A DNA stretch of 64,000 nt from NCBI GenBank assembly GCA_949372875.1, contig CASIAW010000004.1:124001-188000 (forward strand), read 5' to 3'. The notes under the pieces were generated by a model that saw nothing but the letters and a program-made list of their open reading frames with translations, made no database searches and had not been told where the DNA came from. The DNA is from Candidatus Poseidoniaceae archaeon. GTDB lineage: Archaea > Thermoplasmatota > Poseidoniia > Poseidoniales > Poseidoniaceae. The position numbers and the translations under genes were made by a program. This document shows positions 7,788 to 17,139 of the stretch, in pieces; position 1 is the stretch's first letter, and each line of letters begins with the position of its first letter.

Positions 7788-9667
7788 CAGTTCTCACCTC
7801 CTATTACATTCCAAGCAATCAATTGGGCTCGAGCGGCTTGCGTCAACTCATAGTAGCGGTTCCGTCCAAGAGTGCGAACGCTGAGAACTCCCGCCTTTAG
7901 TAACCGATTACTGATTTGAGAAAGACGAGCACGCTTGATGCCTAACTGGTCAAGTATTTCTTCATCCGAAGGTGAATATTTTCTGTAATGAGCAACTGAG
8001 ATAATGGAAATTTCATGACTCGTCAAGGCTGAGAGAACTGCAGCATTCAGGGCATAGTCCTTCTTTGGACCACTTGGCTTACGCTGGAATGCTTCAAGTG
8101 CTTCAACCAACTTTCTTCTCTGAATGGCACTACCGTTTTCACCTGGCAACATCAGTGCCATCTGCAGTGCTTTCATCACCGGAACCATGCCTGCAAGTTC
8201 GCTGAGCAATCCATTCGCCACGGGTTCGGTTTCCAAATCAAGTTCTATTTCGGGCATGGATGTTTCATAGTGGGCAAGAAGTTCTTCAACGCCCTCCTGC
8301 TCTGCTTCTTCTACGATGAAACCGACTTCGTCATGCAGCATGAAAGCCGAGTTTTCTTCGCTAATCTCTTCATCTTCCACCTCTTCAGCAGGTTGCAAAG
8401 AGGGATCTTCCCAGAGTTCAACGCCACCTAATTGCTCAACAATGTTACCTTGGGGTGGAGATTCATGCTCCATGTCCAAGAAGGAGCGGCTTCGAGAGAA
8501 GAGCCCCGTCATACCTGCTGGAGTGAGTTCGTCGAGTGGAGGGCGTTCCTGTACCTCGGGTTTAGCGATTGCAGGTGCAGCCTCATAGCCTTCTTGCAAG
8601 TCTTCAATCGATTCCAATATCTTCAATTCTTCTTGATTGTCTTGGTCTTCATTGAGTTGGTCGAGATTCAAGTCAAAATTCATGTCTTCAAGGCTTTCCA
8701 TGATTTTGGTGTCTTGCTCAATCTGCAAAGCCGCTTCATCTTGTTCCATTTCCCCTTCAAGCGGCTCTTCAACCACCTGCTCTGGCTCAGAAAACATCGA
8801 TTCAAAGATGGAATGAGGGCTTGTATCATATTGTGGAGGAGTAAATTGGGGTTCAGAAACCGGCGTTGTAGATTCATATTTGGGCTCGACGTAAGTGTAC
8901 TGTGACATTTTCGCATGGTCAATAGCGTCTCTCATGACTCGAATCACTGCGGATGGAAGACCTGCTGTCTGTTCCAAAAGATGTTGTGCATCCTCTTTTG
9001 CGAGGCTAAACGGCTGACCAGCCGACTGTTCAACACGCCTTTCCACGAGGAGTTGAATCTCTTCAAGTGTAAGGTTTGCCAGGGGCTGCATTTGATCTAA
9101 TTTTTGAAGAATTGATTCATGGAGCATGGTCTTGTCTTTGGTTTCCAGCACGATAACAATGACAGCCTGTATGCGTTCAAGTGTTGGTAATGTGTCGCGC
9201 AGTGCCACATTGAGTGCTGATATATCTACCGTCGATGCATCGATGACAATCAATGGCAATGCCTTCGTATAACTCTGGGATGCTTCAAGAATCTTCTTTG
9301 TCAATTCATTCCGACCTTCGGGAACCGTGGAATTAACGAACCGAGCGTAGATTTCTTTCAGTAAAGTAAGTCCAGCATCCATGGGCGGGATGCGATCAAT
9401 GTGGACGGAGATAGGTGACATTTTCGACACACAGCGGAGCAGTGAGGTTCGACCTGAGCCGTGTTCACCAATCAACAAAATACGCCGAGGAGAGCGGAAT
9501 TGAATGTATTGGGAAAGTACGCTAAGCATGTGCTGACGCCCCACGAGGAGGTTTGAATCACTTGATTCAAGAGCTAATGTCGAGAAAGGATTGGCATCAA
9601 GGGGGGGTAAGTCCATTTCTTTTCCAATAACACGCATGAGGCGAGCAATCTCCTTTGGGTATTTCAT
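7787..9667 (-). CDS. AAA/ORC-like NTPase fold with altered P-loop, acidic linker and winged-helix domain
   Basis: A 626-residue protein. Residues about 40-270 resemble an ORC/STAND-type AAA module: LVGRQHMLSVL box, Walker A position GEHGSGRT (67-74) and a beta-3 strand LPLIVIDA (137-144). The P-loop lysine is arginine (R73) and the usual DE after beta-3 is missing, so ATP hydrolysis is doubtful. Residues about 270-480 form a long acidic, low-complexity linker. The last 120 residues read as a winged helix (EEILDQLGIKRARLSQISNR, LLKAGVLSVRTLGRNRYYEL), suggesting DNA binding. It is the first gene of the operon with the propeller and DUF357 proteins, divergent from HMG-CoA reductase across a repeat-rich spacer. 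It could be a transcriptional regulator acting there, but that is unproven. Confidence 0.75.
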   Translation of the reverse strand: MKYPKEIARLMRVIGKEMDLPPLDANPFSTLALESSDSNLLVGRQHMLSVLSQYIQFRSPRRILLIGEHGSGRTSLLRCVSKMSPISVHIDRIPPMDAGLTLLKEIYARFVNSTVPEGRNELTKKILEASQSYTKALPLIVIDASTVDISALNVALRDTLPTLERIQAVIVIVLETKDKTMLHESILQKLDQMQPLANLTLEEIQLLVERRVEQSAGQPFSLAKEDAQHLLEQTAGLPSAVIRVMRDAIDHAKMSQYTYVEPKYESTTPVSEPQFTPPQYDTSPHSIFESMFSEPEQVVEEPLEGEMEQDEAALQIEQDTKIMESLEDMNFDLNLDQLNEDQDNQEELKILESIEDLQEGYEAAPAIAKPEVQERPPLDELTPAGMTGLFSRSRSFLDMEHESPPQGNIVEQLGGVELWEDPSLQPAEEVEDEEISEENSAFMLHDEVGFIVEEAEQEGVEELLAHYETSMPEIELDLETEPVANGLLSELAGMVPVMKALQMALMLPGENGSAIQRRKLVEALEAFQRKPSGPKKDYALNAAVLSALTSHEISIISVAHYRKYSPSDEEILDQLGIKRARLSQISNRLLKAGVLSVRTLGRNRYYELTQAARAQLIAWNVIGGEN

Positions 9668-9694
9668 CTTTGAGCATAAACTCGGGCAAGAGAA

Positions 9695-9800
9695 GTGCGT
9701 TAGGACCTGTTAATCTCACTGCCGATGGCATTCAAACAAAGAGATTAACACTCAATTAACGCACTTATAACGCGTTAACGAACCCGTTAATCTCGTTAAT
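9695..9800. promoter_or_regulatory. Clustered GTTAATCTC / GTGCGTTA repeats in divergent control region
   Basis: GTTAATCTC occurs at 9709-9717 and 9786-9794, and its exact reverse complement GAGATTAAC at 9741-9749; a further GTTAAT follows at 9795-9800. GTGCGTTA at 9695-9702 is mirrored by TAACGCAC at 9758-9765, and GCGTTAACG sits at 9772-9780. An AT-rich CTTATAAC at 9764-9771 could be a TATA element. The density of related direct and inverted words within about 105 bases between the AAA/winged-helix gene and HMG-CoA reductase suggests binding sites for a multimeric regulator. The function is inferred. Confidence 0.6.
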
Positions 9801-9910
9801 TGCTGAGACTAAAGAACGCTTTTTCGAAAACAAGGAATCAGACGTTTCAATGCTTGAATGCCGATTGCTTGATGATGTACAGCCGCATGGGAACAACTGG
9901 ACGTGAAGGA

Positions 9911-11209
9911 ATGCCAGTGGAAAACAGTCGTTTGAGTGGTTTTTTCCGTCACAGTGTCGCTGAACGCCGCCAAATAGTTGCTGAAATGACCGACCTTAAT
10001 GAATCTCAAATCGCTGCACTAAAAGCCTGTGGAGCATTAAGTGAAGAGGCAGCAAATCGCATGATTGAGAATGTAATCGGGACAATGTCACTTCCGGTTG
10101 GCGTTGCTACGAATTTCGTCATCGATGGCAAGCATTACCTGATTCCCTTCTGCCTTGAAGAATCAAGTGTCGTTGCTGCGGCATCGAATATGGCGAAGCG
10201 TTGCCTGAAAAATGGTGGATTCCATACCAACTCCGATGCACCTCTGATGATTGCTCAATTACAGATACTCGAATGCAGTGACTGGAAAAAGGCTGAGCAG
10301 GATGTTCTCTCAAATGCTGATGAGTTCATCGCATTGTGCAACAGTTTACCTTCAACCATGATTCGCCTCGGAGGTGGTTGTAAGCGTATTGAGACTCGGC
10401 TGCTGGACACGATCAGTGGTCCCATGCTTATTGTCCACATTATCGTTGACTGCCGTGATGCGATGGGAGCAAATGCCGTCAATACAATGGCGGAATTAAT
10501 CGCACCTCGTCTGGAAGAAATTACCGGTGGACGGGTTCATCTGAGAATCCTTTCCAATCTTGCAGCACATCGTTTGGCCCGTGTGAAAGCCATCTTTACC
10601 CCTGAAGAGATATCGGAAGACGGAACCCATGAAAATGGAGTTTCAGTTATTGAGGGAATACTTGAAGCACAACACTTTGCAATGGCCGACCCATTCCGTG
10701 CTGCAACGCACAACAAAGGCGTAATGAACGCTATTAGCAGTGTTGCTGTAGCTTGTGGACAGGACTGGCGAGCCATCGAAGCAGGTTGCCATGCTTGGGC
10801 AGCATACAGTAACGACCACTATGGTTCGATGACGATGTGGGAAAAAGATGCCCAAGGAAACCTCGTCGGCTCTATTGAGACGCCAATGGCAGTAGGGACT
10901 GTAGGAGGGGCCTCAAAGGTCCATCCTGTGGCTCAGGCGAACCTTGCCATACTTGGCGTGGAATCGGCCCAGGAATTGGCTGGAATCATCGCTGCTGCTG
11001 GCCTCTCTCAGAACTTAGGTGCTCTTCGTGCGCTCTCTACCAAAGGAATCCAAGCAGGACATATGAAGTTGCATGCTCGAAACATGGCGGTCTCTGCAGG
11101 TGCAGAAGGTGAAGAAATCGAAATTGTGGCCGCTCGCTTGCAGCAAGTTACCGGACCTAAAACTCAAACTTTAGTTGGAGAGTTGCTCGAAAAGCTTCGA
11201 AATGAGTGA
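9911..11209 (+). CDS. mvaA: Hydroxymethylglutaryl-CoA reductase, class II (bacterial type)
   Basis: Makes mevalonate from HMG-CoA, the committed step to archaeal isoprenoid lipids. Class II is shown by ENVIGTMSLPVGVATNF and EESSVVAAAS near the N-terminus, DAMGANAVNTM in the cofactor region, the catalytic lysine and aspartate region THNKGVMNAISS to GQDWRAIEAG, and the catalytic histidine in GIQAGHMKLHARN. The ATG at 9911 gives MPVENSRLSGFFRHS, which aligns with the start of class II enzymes. Upstream in-frame ATGs (9875, 9878, 9887) or TTG would add unconserved residues. The length of 432 is normal. Most archaea use class I; a class II enzyme points to past transfer from bacteria, as known in Archaeoglobus and Thermoplasmatales. 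Confidence 0.93.
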   Translation: MPVENSRLSGFFRHSVAERRQIVAEMTDLNESQIAALKACGALSEEAANRMIENVIGTMSLPVGVATNFVIDGKHYLIPFCLEESSVVAAASNMAKRCLKNGGFHTNSDAPLMIAQLQILECSDWKKAEQDVLSNADEFIALCNSLPSTMIRLGGGCKRIETRLLDTISGPMLIVHIIVDCRDAMGANAVNTMAELIAPRLEEITGGRVHLRILSNLAAHRLARVKAIFTPEEISEDGTHENGVSVIEGILEAQHFAMADPFRAATHNKGVMNAISSVAVACGQDWRAIEAGCHAWAAYSNDHYGSMTMWEKDAQGNLVGSIETPMAVGTVGGASKVHPVAQANLAILGVESAQELAGIIAAAGLSQNLGALRALSTKGIQAGHMKLHARNMAVSAGAEGEEIEIVAARLQQVTGPKTQTLVGELLEKLRNE

Positions 11210-11212
11210 ATC

Positions 11213-11836
11213 TCACTCTTCTTCTGTAAGAGGAAGAGTTGATTGAATCAAACCATCGATTTCTGATTCTTCTTTGAGGACGGCAGCATCTTCCATACCA
11301 TCGAACAGTCCAGTGGTTTTGACTTGTTCACGAAACCACTTCTTGACTTTTTTACGGTCAGTGTAGGGGCATCCAAAAATCTCCGAAAACCGGCGTGTCG
11401 TTGAAAGTCGGCGTGTGTTTCCATCCTTACGACGATCAACCATCCCAAGTTGAGCTAATTCCCGAACATAGTCGTAGGCTTTCTGACCCAACAGTTCGAC
11501 CAAGCGTGATTGAGGCATTGGTTGGTGGTATGCAATGAGTGCTGCTGCTTTGAGGAGTTTCTGTGGAATTTCTGTCTTTGTGCCTTTTGGAAGATAACTG
11601 GCTACATCTGGCTTGACTTCAATGGCCCACCTATCGCCAACTTCCGCAACTTGCAAAGCGCCACCACGTCGGCGTTTGAGAGTTGAACGAAGTGAGAACA
11701 GCGAATCCAATATTTCTTCTTCATCATACCCAAGTGCCGTTGAGAGTTCAGCAACACTCATTGAACGACCTGCACCAAATAAGGTGGCTTCCAGCAGCGT
11801 ATCAACGGGTACTTCAGACATTTCTTTCCCTCTCAT
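11213..11836 (-). CDS. scpB: Segregation and condensation protein B
   Basis: Kleisin-interacting winged-helix protein of the SMC-ScpAB condensin complex. The tandem winged helices are seen as LLEATLFGAGRSMSVAELST in the first domain and LLKAAALIAYHQPMPQSRLV in the second, followed by the conserved LVDRRKDGNTRR-type wing. The 207-residue reading starts at ATG 11836, overlapping the scpA stop as ATGA. A second ATG at 11821 (MSEVPVDT) preceded by GAGGGAAAG is equally plausible and gives 202 residues. It is the third gene of the smc-scpA-scpB operon. ScpB is patchy in archaea, and its presence with both partners indicates a bacterial-style condensin. Confidence 0.92.
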   Translation of the reverse strand: MRGKEMSEVPVDTLLEATLFGAGRSMSVAELSTALGYDEEEILDSLFSLRSTLKRRRGGALQVAEVGDRWAIEVKPDVASYLPKGTKTEIPQKLLKAAALIAYHQPMPQSRLVELLGQKAYDYVRELAQLGMVDRRKDGNTRRLSTTRRFSEIFGCPYTDRKKVKKWFREQVKTTGLFDGMEDAAVLKEESEIDGLIQSTLPLTEEE

Positions 11837-13047
11837 TCAACCAACCATTCATGGTTGTCATACGACTGTTCTTCAACGTCTTTCGAAACAGGTACTTCGA
11901 CAACAGCTTGTTCGTTTTGTTGCTTAGAAAGGGCGCGTTCCTCTTTACGAAGTGCTGACTCTTCAGCAATACGAGCCTTTTCAGCACGAAGTTTAGCGTG
12001 ACGGACTGAACCTGAATCTTGGTCCTGAATACGTTCATTTTCATCTGCTTGTTGGCTTTCAATCAACTCTTTAATTTCATCAAAGGTTTCAATTTGAGGC
12101 CATGAGTCTTCGAGGAATATCTCACCATCAGGAGCAATGTCTTGAGTAATCGAGGCAAAACCACGATGTGTGAGGAAAAGACCTGCAATAAATGAAGCAA
12201 CCTTGGCTTCATCGTCATATCCTTCAGGTATAGAACCAAAGGTTCGTTCAAGAATGGGTTTGAGTTCCTTCATCACGTTCAGAACTGGGACTTTTGTTTG
12301 ACCTGCATCCAGGCAAGAAGTTCGAAGAGCCTGCCAACATCGCTTGATGTCGCCTTCCAGGTCTTCGTTGTGCATTCGTCCACCGACATCGGCGAGATAT
12401 TCTTTCAATTCCTCTTCATGCGCCAGTCTGTTTTCTTCGCGCAGACGAAGCGTTTCAGCATCATCGGAAGCATCCTTGAACGCTGAGAGAAGTTCAACCA
12501 AGGTCACTGGACGACCTTCATCCCTGCGAACACGGTTTTCCAAGAGACCGGGGAGAAGTTCATCAGCACTTCCTTGAAGAATGGTATTGGTGAAGTAGAA
12601 GTCTTCGTCATTGTAATCTGCTTCCCAGCCAAACCCAAGGCCGTCGTCCCAATCCTCTTCTTCATCAACGTATTGAACACGGTCAAACAAATCTTCTGCT
12701 TGTTGATGAAGAACCTCCCACGAGAGGCGGATAAGCCGCCCACAGGCTGGTAAATCGAGGTTGTTGGCCTCAGATTTTACCCTCGCAGTAAATACTTTCA
12801 AGAAACTGGAGAGGTCGATATTCCAGGCATCAAGACCTTCTTCACGAACCAACGAAAGTACGAGCGCTACAGACCGGTCAAATGGATCGATGAGGGTTTG
12901 ATGTTCAGCCTCTTCTGTTTCAGCAATGGCCATGATTTTGTCACCGAACAAGGCAGCCTCTTGGGACTCTTCACCAGAAGCCAACAATTGGTCAATGACG
13001 TCCTGACGTAGGAACCATTTGTCCAAATCGGATTGTTGCTCTGACAT
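11833..13047 (-). CDS. scpA: Segregation and condensation protein A (kleisin)
   Basis: Kleisin subunit that bridges the SMC heads. The N-terminal core FDRSVALVLSLVREEGLDAWNIDLSSF matches the family ScpA motif (internal ligand for the SMC neck), and the C-terminal winged helix is near residues 255-340 (VPVLNVMKELKPILERTFGS). The 404-residue length is longer than typical bacterial ScpA (about 250). The extra is an acidic mid-region (about 130-170) and a charged coiled-coil tail (345-404, KARIAEESALRKEERALSKQ). The start ATG lies 10 bases after the smc stop and the end overlaps scpB by 4 bases, so translation is coupled. Confidence 0.92.
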   Translation of the reverse strand: MSEQQSDLDKWFLRQDVIDQLLASGEESQEAALFGDKIMAIAETEEAEHQTLIDPFDRSVALVLSLVREEGLDAWNIDLSSFLKVFTARVKSEANNLDLPACGRLIRLSWEVLHQQAEDLFDRVQYVDEEEDWDDGLGFGWEADYNDEDFYFTNTILQGSADELLPGLLENRVRRDEGRPVTLVELLSAFKDASDDAETLRLREENRLAHEEELKEYLADVGGRMHNEDLEGDIKRCWQALRTSCLDAGQTKVPVLNVMKELKPILERTFGSIPEGYDDEAKVASFIAGLFLTHRGFASITQDIAPDGEIFLEDSWPQIETFDEIKELIESQQADENERIQDQDSGSVRHAKLRAEKARIAEESALRKEERALSKQQNEQAVVEVPVSKDVEEQSYDNHEWLVE

Positions 13048-13057
13048 TCAAATCACC

Positions 13058-16000
13058 TCAAACTGTTTCTTCTTCAAGATCAGTTAACTCTTCAGTCACG
13101 TCTTCTTCAGCCTCAGCTGCTTTAATTGCTTGAGAAACTTCAGCATATTCTTCGATATCCTCGGTCATGTCAGCTGTTCGCTCTGAAAGGGCGGCAAGTC
13201 CGAGTGCTGGTTCCGTTTCTGCGGGAACCTCTTCTTCGGCTGCCTCTATGTGATTGAGTAAGCCTCCAAGGCTGTTTGGTGTCGGTAATGGGTCTGGGAC
13301 CTCTGGCATTTCATGCGTGGCTGCAAAGGCCTCTTCAATTCTTGAACGGTTCTTTTGTTCTGCCTTTTCAGCCTCTGCCATTGCTTGTTCTCCAAGAGCG
13401 ATTGCTTGATCTCGGTCAAAGTCAACAATACGGCGACTGCAACCGTCTCCACCGTGGGTAATACCGATGTGGTGGTCCGCAAGTCGAAGTGAAACCTTTC
13501 GCAAGGTTACCATGATGAATTGAGCACGCTTGCTGCGTTCTCTACACATCAATGCGATGCGCTCTGCATTGTAACCGTCCAAGTTTTGGTCGACTTCATC
13601 AAAGTAGTAGAATGGGCTTGGGTCGTAATCTTGAATGGCAAAGATAAGCGCGAGAGCAGCCATTGACTGTTCACCGCCAGAAAGTTGGTGTCGTGTGACC
13701 TTTGCCGATTTTCCACGTGGTTGAGCCCACAATTCCAATCCGCCTTTGAATGGTTCATCCTTATTTTCAAGGAACAGTTCACCACGGCCTCCATCACTCA
13801 GAGACTTGTAAGCAACCTTGAAGTTCTCATTGACCTTTTCAAGAACCTTCAACAACCGTTCTTTGCGTTGGTTTTCGAGTTTATCGGTAACGTCAATAAG
13901 GTGCTTGCGACGGTCTTGGAGAGTTTTGAAATCGTCTTTCATTTCAGCAAGACGGGCTTCACATGCATCGAATTGTTCGATAGCAAGCATGTTCACAGGT
14001 CCGTGTGAGTCGAGTCTACGTTGTAAGTTCCGCTCATTGCGCTCTGCATCACCGACGCTTGGCAAAGAAATTCCTTCTTCAGCAGCTGCAATGTTGTTTT
14101 CTGCCATTTCTTGAAGCGTTTCTCGTATTGATTCATCTTTCAAACCCAACGCACGACCCATTTCTTCAACCATCACACGGCGTGAACGAGCATCTGTGGC
14201 CTTTTGTTGGAGGTTGACGTGTAAACTTGTTCGCTCTTCGATAAGTTCCAAGCGCTCTTCTTCAAGTCCTTGATTTTCTTCAAGAAACTGGAATCGCTCG
14301 GCTTCTTTTGCCTTGAGCTCTATAGAGTCAGTTGCTACTCCGGCTTGGAGTGTGTCCATGCGGTCACTTCGGTCGATCATGCTCTGCTTGATCTGTTTGA
14401 TTCTTAGACTGATTTCATCAACACGGCTGCTGAGTAGGTTCTGATGATTCGAATCTCCATTGAGGGAAATTTCTGCTTGGGCTTTGAGGCCCTCTGCTTC
14501 GACACGCTTGACTTCAGCAGCATGTAAGCGGTCTTTGAGATGTTCTGGACTTGCATCTTCTAATGCACTTTGAGCAGTAGCACGATGTTCACTCGCTGCT
14601 GTGAGTTGTCCTCGAGCTTGGTCGTGTTCACGGATTTTATTGGTTCCTTCCAGTTTGAGATCAACTAATCGCTTCTCGTGTTTTGCAACTTCACCAAGGG
14701 CTGATGTGTGGTTGGTTTGTGCTTGCTTGTGCTCAGCACGCCATTCTTGGAATCGTACAGCGTGGTCGCCTTCGGAAAGAGCGTTAATTTTGGCCCGTAA
14801 TTCGGATTGAACTCGGCGAGCATCAGCCAGTGCACCGTTCACGGTTTCGGCCATTAATCGGAACCGTTCAACATCAGCAGAGAGTGTTTCAACTTCACTT
14901 GCTCCCTGGATATTTCCACCAAATGCGACGCTCATTCTGCGTTTTGAACCACCGACCATAGCGCCACCGGCTTCGGTAACGTCGCCACGGAGGGTGACTA
15001 AGCGCACACCGCCCATGTTCATTCGAGCGGTGGACATGTTATCGACAATGAGCGTATTTCGGAGAACGAAACGAACTGCAACATCGATTCGCGGGTCATA
15101 ATCAAGCAGTTCACTGGCAAACCCAATAACGCCGGGTTTCTTTGAAACGATGATTGCCTTTCCAGCAGCACGTGATTGAGTCAGTTTGTTGAGCGGTAAG
15201 AAAGTTGCACGTCCTGCTTTATTCTGAGCCAGCCATTGAATCGCTTTCGCAGCCACTTCATCGTTATCGACGACAACTGAGGTCATGCCGCCGCCAATTG
15301 CGGTAGCTAGAGCATCGTTGTGAGCAGGGTCTCGTGGTTGGCAGAGTTCCGCCACCGTTCCAATGATGCCTGACAACTCGCCTCGGTCTCGTGCTGCAAT
15401 GATTGCTGCAGCACCACCAGCCATGCCTTTAGCACCGCTTCTGTTTTCCAATTCATTCTTGGCGGAATTGAGTTTACGCTCAGTCTCTCGTAATCGTGTT
15501 TCAATCGCTTGAGATTCTTCGACAAGTTTAGCATCAGAACGCTGTGCTGTAAGTAATTGGTCGCCGAGTTTACGGCGGTCTTGGTCGGGTGCATCAGCGC
15601 CGAGTTGTTCACCTTCTAACTGAGATTCACCCAAGGCGAGGCGAGCACTTTCAGCAGCTTCTTGAGCAGCGCTCAATTGTTCACCGAGCATTTCTGCTTG
15701 GGTCGCAACTCGATTCACTTCATCTTGTGCCAATCCAAGCGCTTCAGTCGCCCTTTCAACTTCTTCAATCGCTTTAGAGAGGGAACGTGACAATTCTGCA
15801 TTGGCAGTGCCTGATGATTCAAGGAGGGTTTGAACTTCAGCCTCTTCTTTCTTAGCCTCAAGAAGGGAGACCTCTGCTGTTTTCAAATCAGAACCAGCAT
15901 TGCTCAATTCTTGCTTAAATTCTTCGAGTGAGGATTGTGCTTGCTGTAAAGATTTAGCAAGTTCAGCCAACTCTTCAGTGTCTTCAACATCCTTATCTTC

Positions 16001-16972
16001 CGCTTCGCTGATACGGTCTTCACTGGTTGCAATTTTAATTTGCAATTGGTTGATCGCCGCAAGTAATCCATTGGAATCGCCTCCCATGAGATCTTCGATT
16101 TGCCTTTGCAATACCCCGATTTTGTCTTCAAGTTCTAACAAAATCTTGGCACCTGCTTTGACCTCTTCTTCGAATTGAGTTGCTTCACCGTCGATGCGAA
16201 CTCGTTCCTCGACCATGTATGTCCGTTCAGATTGTTGGCTCGCCAATTTAGCTTGTGCTGAAGTAATTCGAGCAAGTTGAAGTTCTTTGACTAAATCTTG
16301 GACTTTCAGAGCGAGGTTCTTCTCTTTGGTGAGATCTTTGAGACGGGCTTTTTGCTCATCTTCAAGTAAACCAATACGTTCAATGTAACCTTCAACTTTC
16401 TCTTTCTGTCGGTCAGCCTTGCGTATTTCATCATCGTAAGAAGTGACTCCTGCAACGCCATCAAGCACTTTACGACGTTCTTTAGCAGTCATCTTGGCTA
16501 ACTTTGTGACGTCACCTTGGAGAACAATGTTGTAACCATCTGGACGGGCATTTGCTGCTCCGAGAAGTCGATGAAACGTCTTCTGAGTGCTTTCTTCACC
16601 ATCAAGAAGGTAGGTCGTGATGGTGTTGTTCGATTTTGACAATCGAACTGAGCGAGTCATTCGAACTTCTTCTTGGTCAAGTGGTAGACGGCGACGCCCG
16701 CTTGCAAGTAGGGGGTTTGCAAAAACAAGAGTAACGTCACATGCCCGAGCGGGTTTCGAGTTCTTTCCACCGTTGAAGATCAAATCCTTTGCATTTTGCG
16801 CCCGTATGACTTTGTTACTTCGTGGACCAAGAACAAATTGGATAGCATCTCCACAATTGGATTTACCCGACCCATTCGGCCCAGTAATCGCTGTGAATCC
16901 TCGGTCAAGCGGAATGGTAATCTCGCCTTTGAACGATTTGAAGTTTGATATTTCTAGTGCTTGAAGATACAT
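13058..16972 (-). CDS. smc: Chromosome segregation protein SMC
   Basis: ABC-type ATPase that forms the ring of condensin. Counted from the ATG at 16972 (MYLQALEISNFKSFKG), Walker A is GPNGSGKS at 31-38, long coiled coils flank a hinge around residues 530-680 (GIIGTVAELC to GDVTEAGGAMVGG), the signature motif QLSGGEQSM is near 1097 and Walker B is YYFDEVD shortly after. An in-frame ATG at 17044 would add 24 residues that look unconserved. The ATPase head is followed by an acidic extension of roughly 110 residues to position 1304 (rich in E, A and P), which most SMC proteins lack. It is the first gene of smc-scpA-scpB. Confidence 0.96.
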   Translation of the reverse strand: MYLQALEISNFKSFKGEITIPLDRGFTAITGPNGSGKSNCGDAIQFVLGPRSNKVIRAQNAKDLIFNGGKNSKPARACDVTLVFANPLLASGRRRLPLDQEEVRMTRSVRLSKSNNTITTYLLDGEESTQKTFHRLLGAANARPDGYNIVLQGDVTKLAKMTAKERRKVLDGVAGVTSYDDEIRKADRQKEKVEGYIERIGLLEDEQKARLKDLTKEKNLALKVQDLVKELQLARITSAQAKLASQQSERTYMVEERVRIDGEATQFEEEVKAGAKILLELEDKIGVLQRQIEDLMGGDSNGLLAAINQLQIKIATSEDRISEAEDKDVEDTEELAELAKSLQQAQSSLEEFKQELSNAGSDLKTAEVSLLEAKKEEAEVQTLLESSGTANAELSRSLSKAIEEVERATEALGLAQDEVNRVATQAEMLGEQLSAAQEAAESARLALGESQLEGEQLGADAPDQDRRKLGDQLLTAQRSDAKLVEESQAIETRLRETERKLNSAKNELENRSGAKGMAGGAAAIIAARDRGELSGIIGTVAELCQPRDPAHNDALATAIGGGMTSVVVDNDEVAAKAIQWLAQNKAGRATFLPLNKLTQSRAAGKAIIVSKKPGVIGFASELLDYDPRIDVAVRFVLRNTLIVDNMSTARMNMGGVRLVTLRGDVTEAGGAMVGGSKRRMSVAFGGNIQGASEVETLSADVERFRLMAETVNGALADARRVQSELRAKINALSEGDHAVRFQEWRAEHKQAQTNHTSALGEVAKHEKRLVDLKLEGTNKIREHDQARGQLTAASEHRATAQSALEDASPEHLKDRLHAAEVKRVEAEGLKAQAEISLNGDSNHQNLLSSRVDEISLRIKQIKQSMIDRSDRMDTLQAGVATDSIELKAKEAERFQFLEENQGLEEERLELIEERTSLHVNLQQKATDARSRRVMVEEMGRALGLKDESIRETLQEMAENNIAAAEEGISLPSVGDAERNERNLQRRLDSHGPVNMLAIEQFDACEARLAEMKDDFKTLQDRRKHLIDVTDKLENQRKERLLKVLEKVNENFKVAYKSLSDGGRGELFLENKDEPFKGGLELWAQPRGKSAKVTRHQLSGGEQSMAALALIFAIQDYDPSPFYYFDEVDQNLDGYNAERIALMCRERSKRAQFIMVTLRKVSLRLADHHIGITHGGDGCSRRIVDFDRDQAIALGEQAMAEAEKAEQKNRSRIEEAFAATHEMPEVPDPLPTPNSLGGLLNHIEAAEEEVPAETEPALGLAALSERTADMTEDIEEYAEVSQAIKAAEAEEDVTEELTDLEEETV

Positions 16973-17139
16973 CCCTATCCCTCTAATCGAAGTTGTTTCC
17001 CTCGACCTTATTCGCGACACCCATCTCCCACAGGTCTTAAACAATGCGAGAGATATGAGGGCAGTGCAGTGGTTTTGATAGTGAAATCATAGGAGCCGAA
17101 AGGCTTCAAAAGAGCATTAAGAAGAAAAGTGAAGATGGC

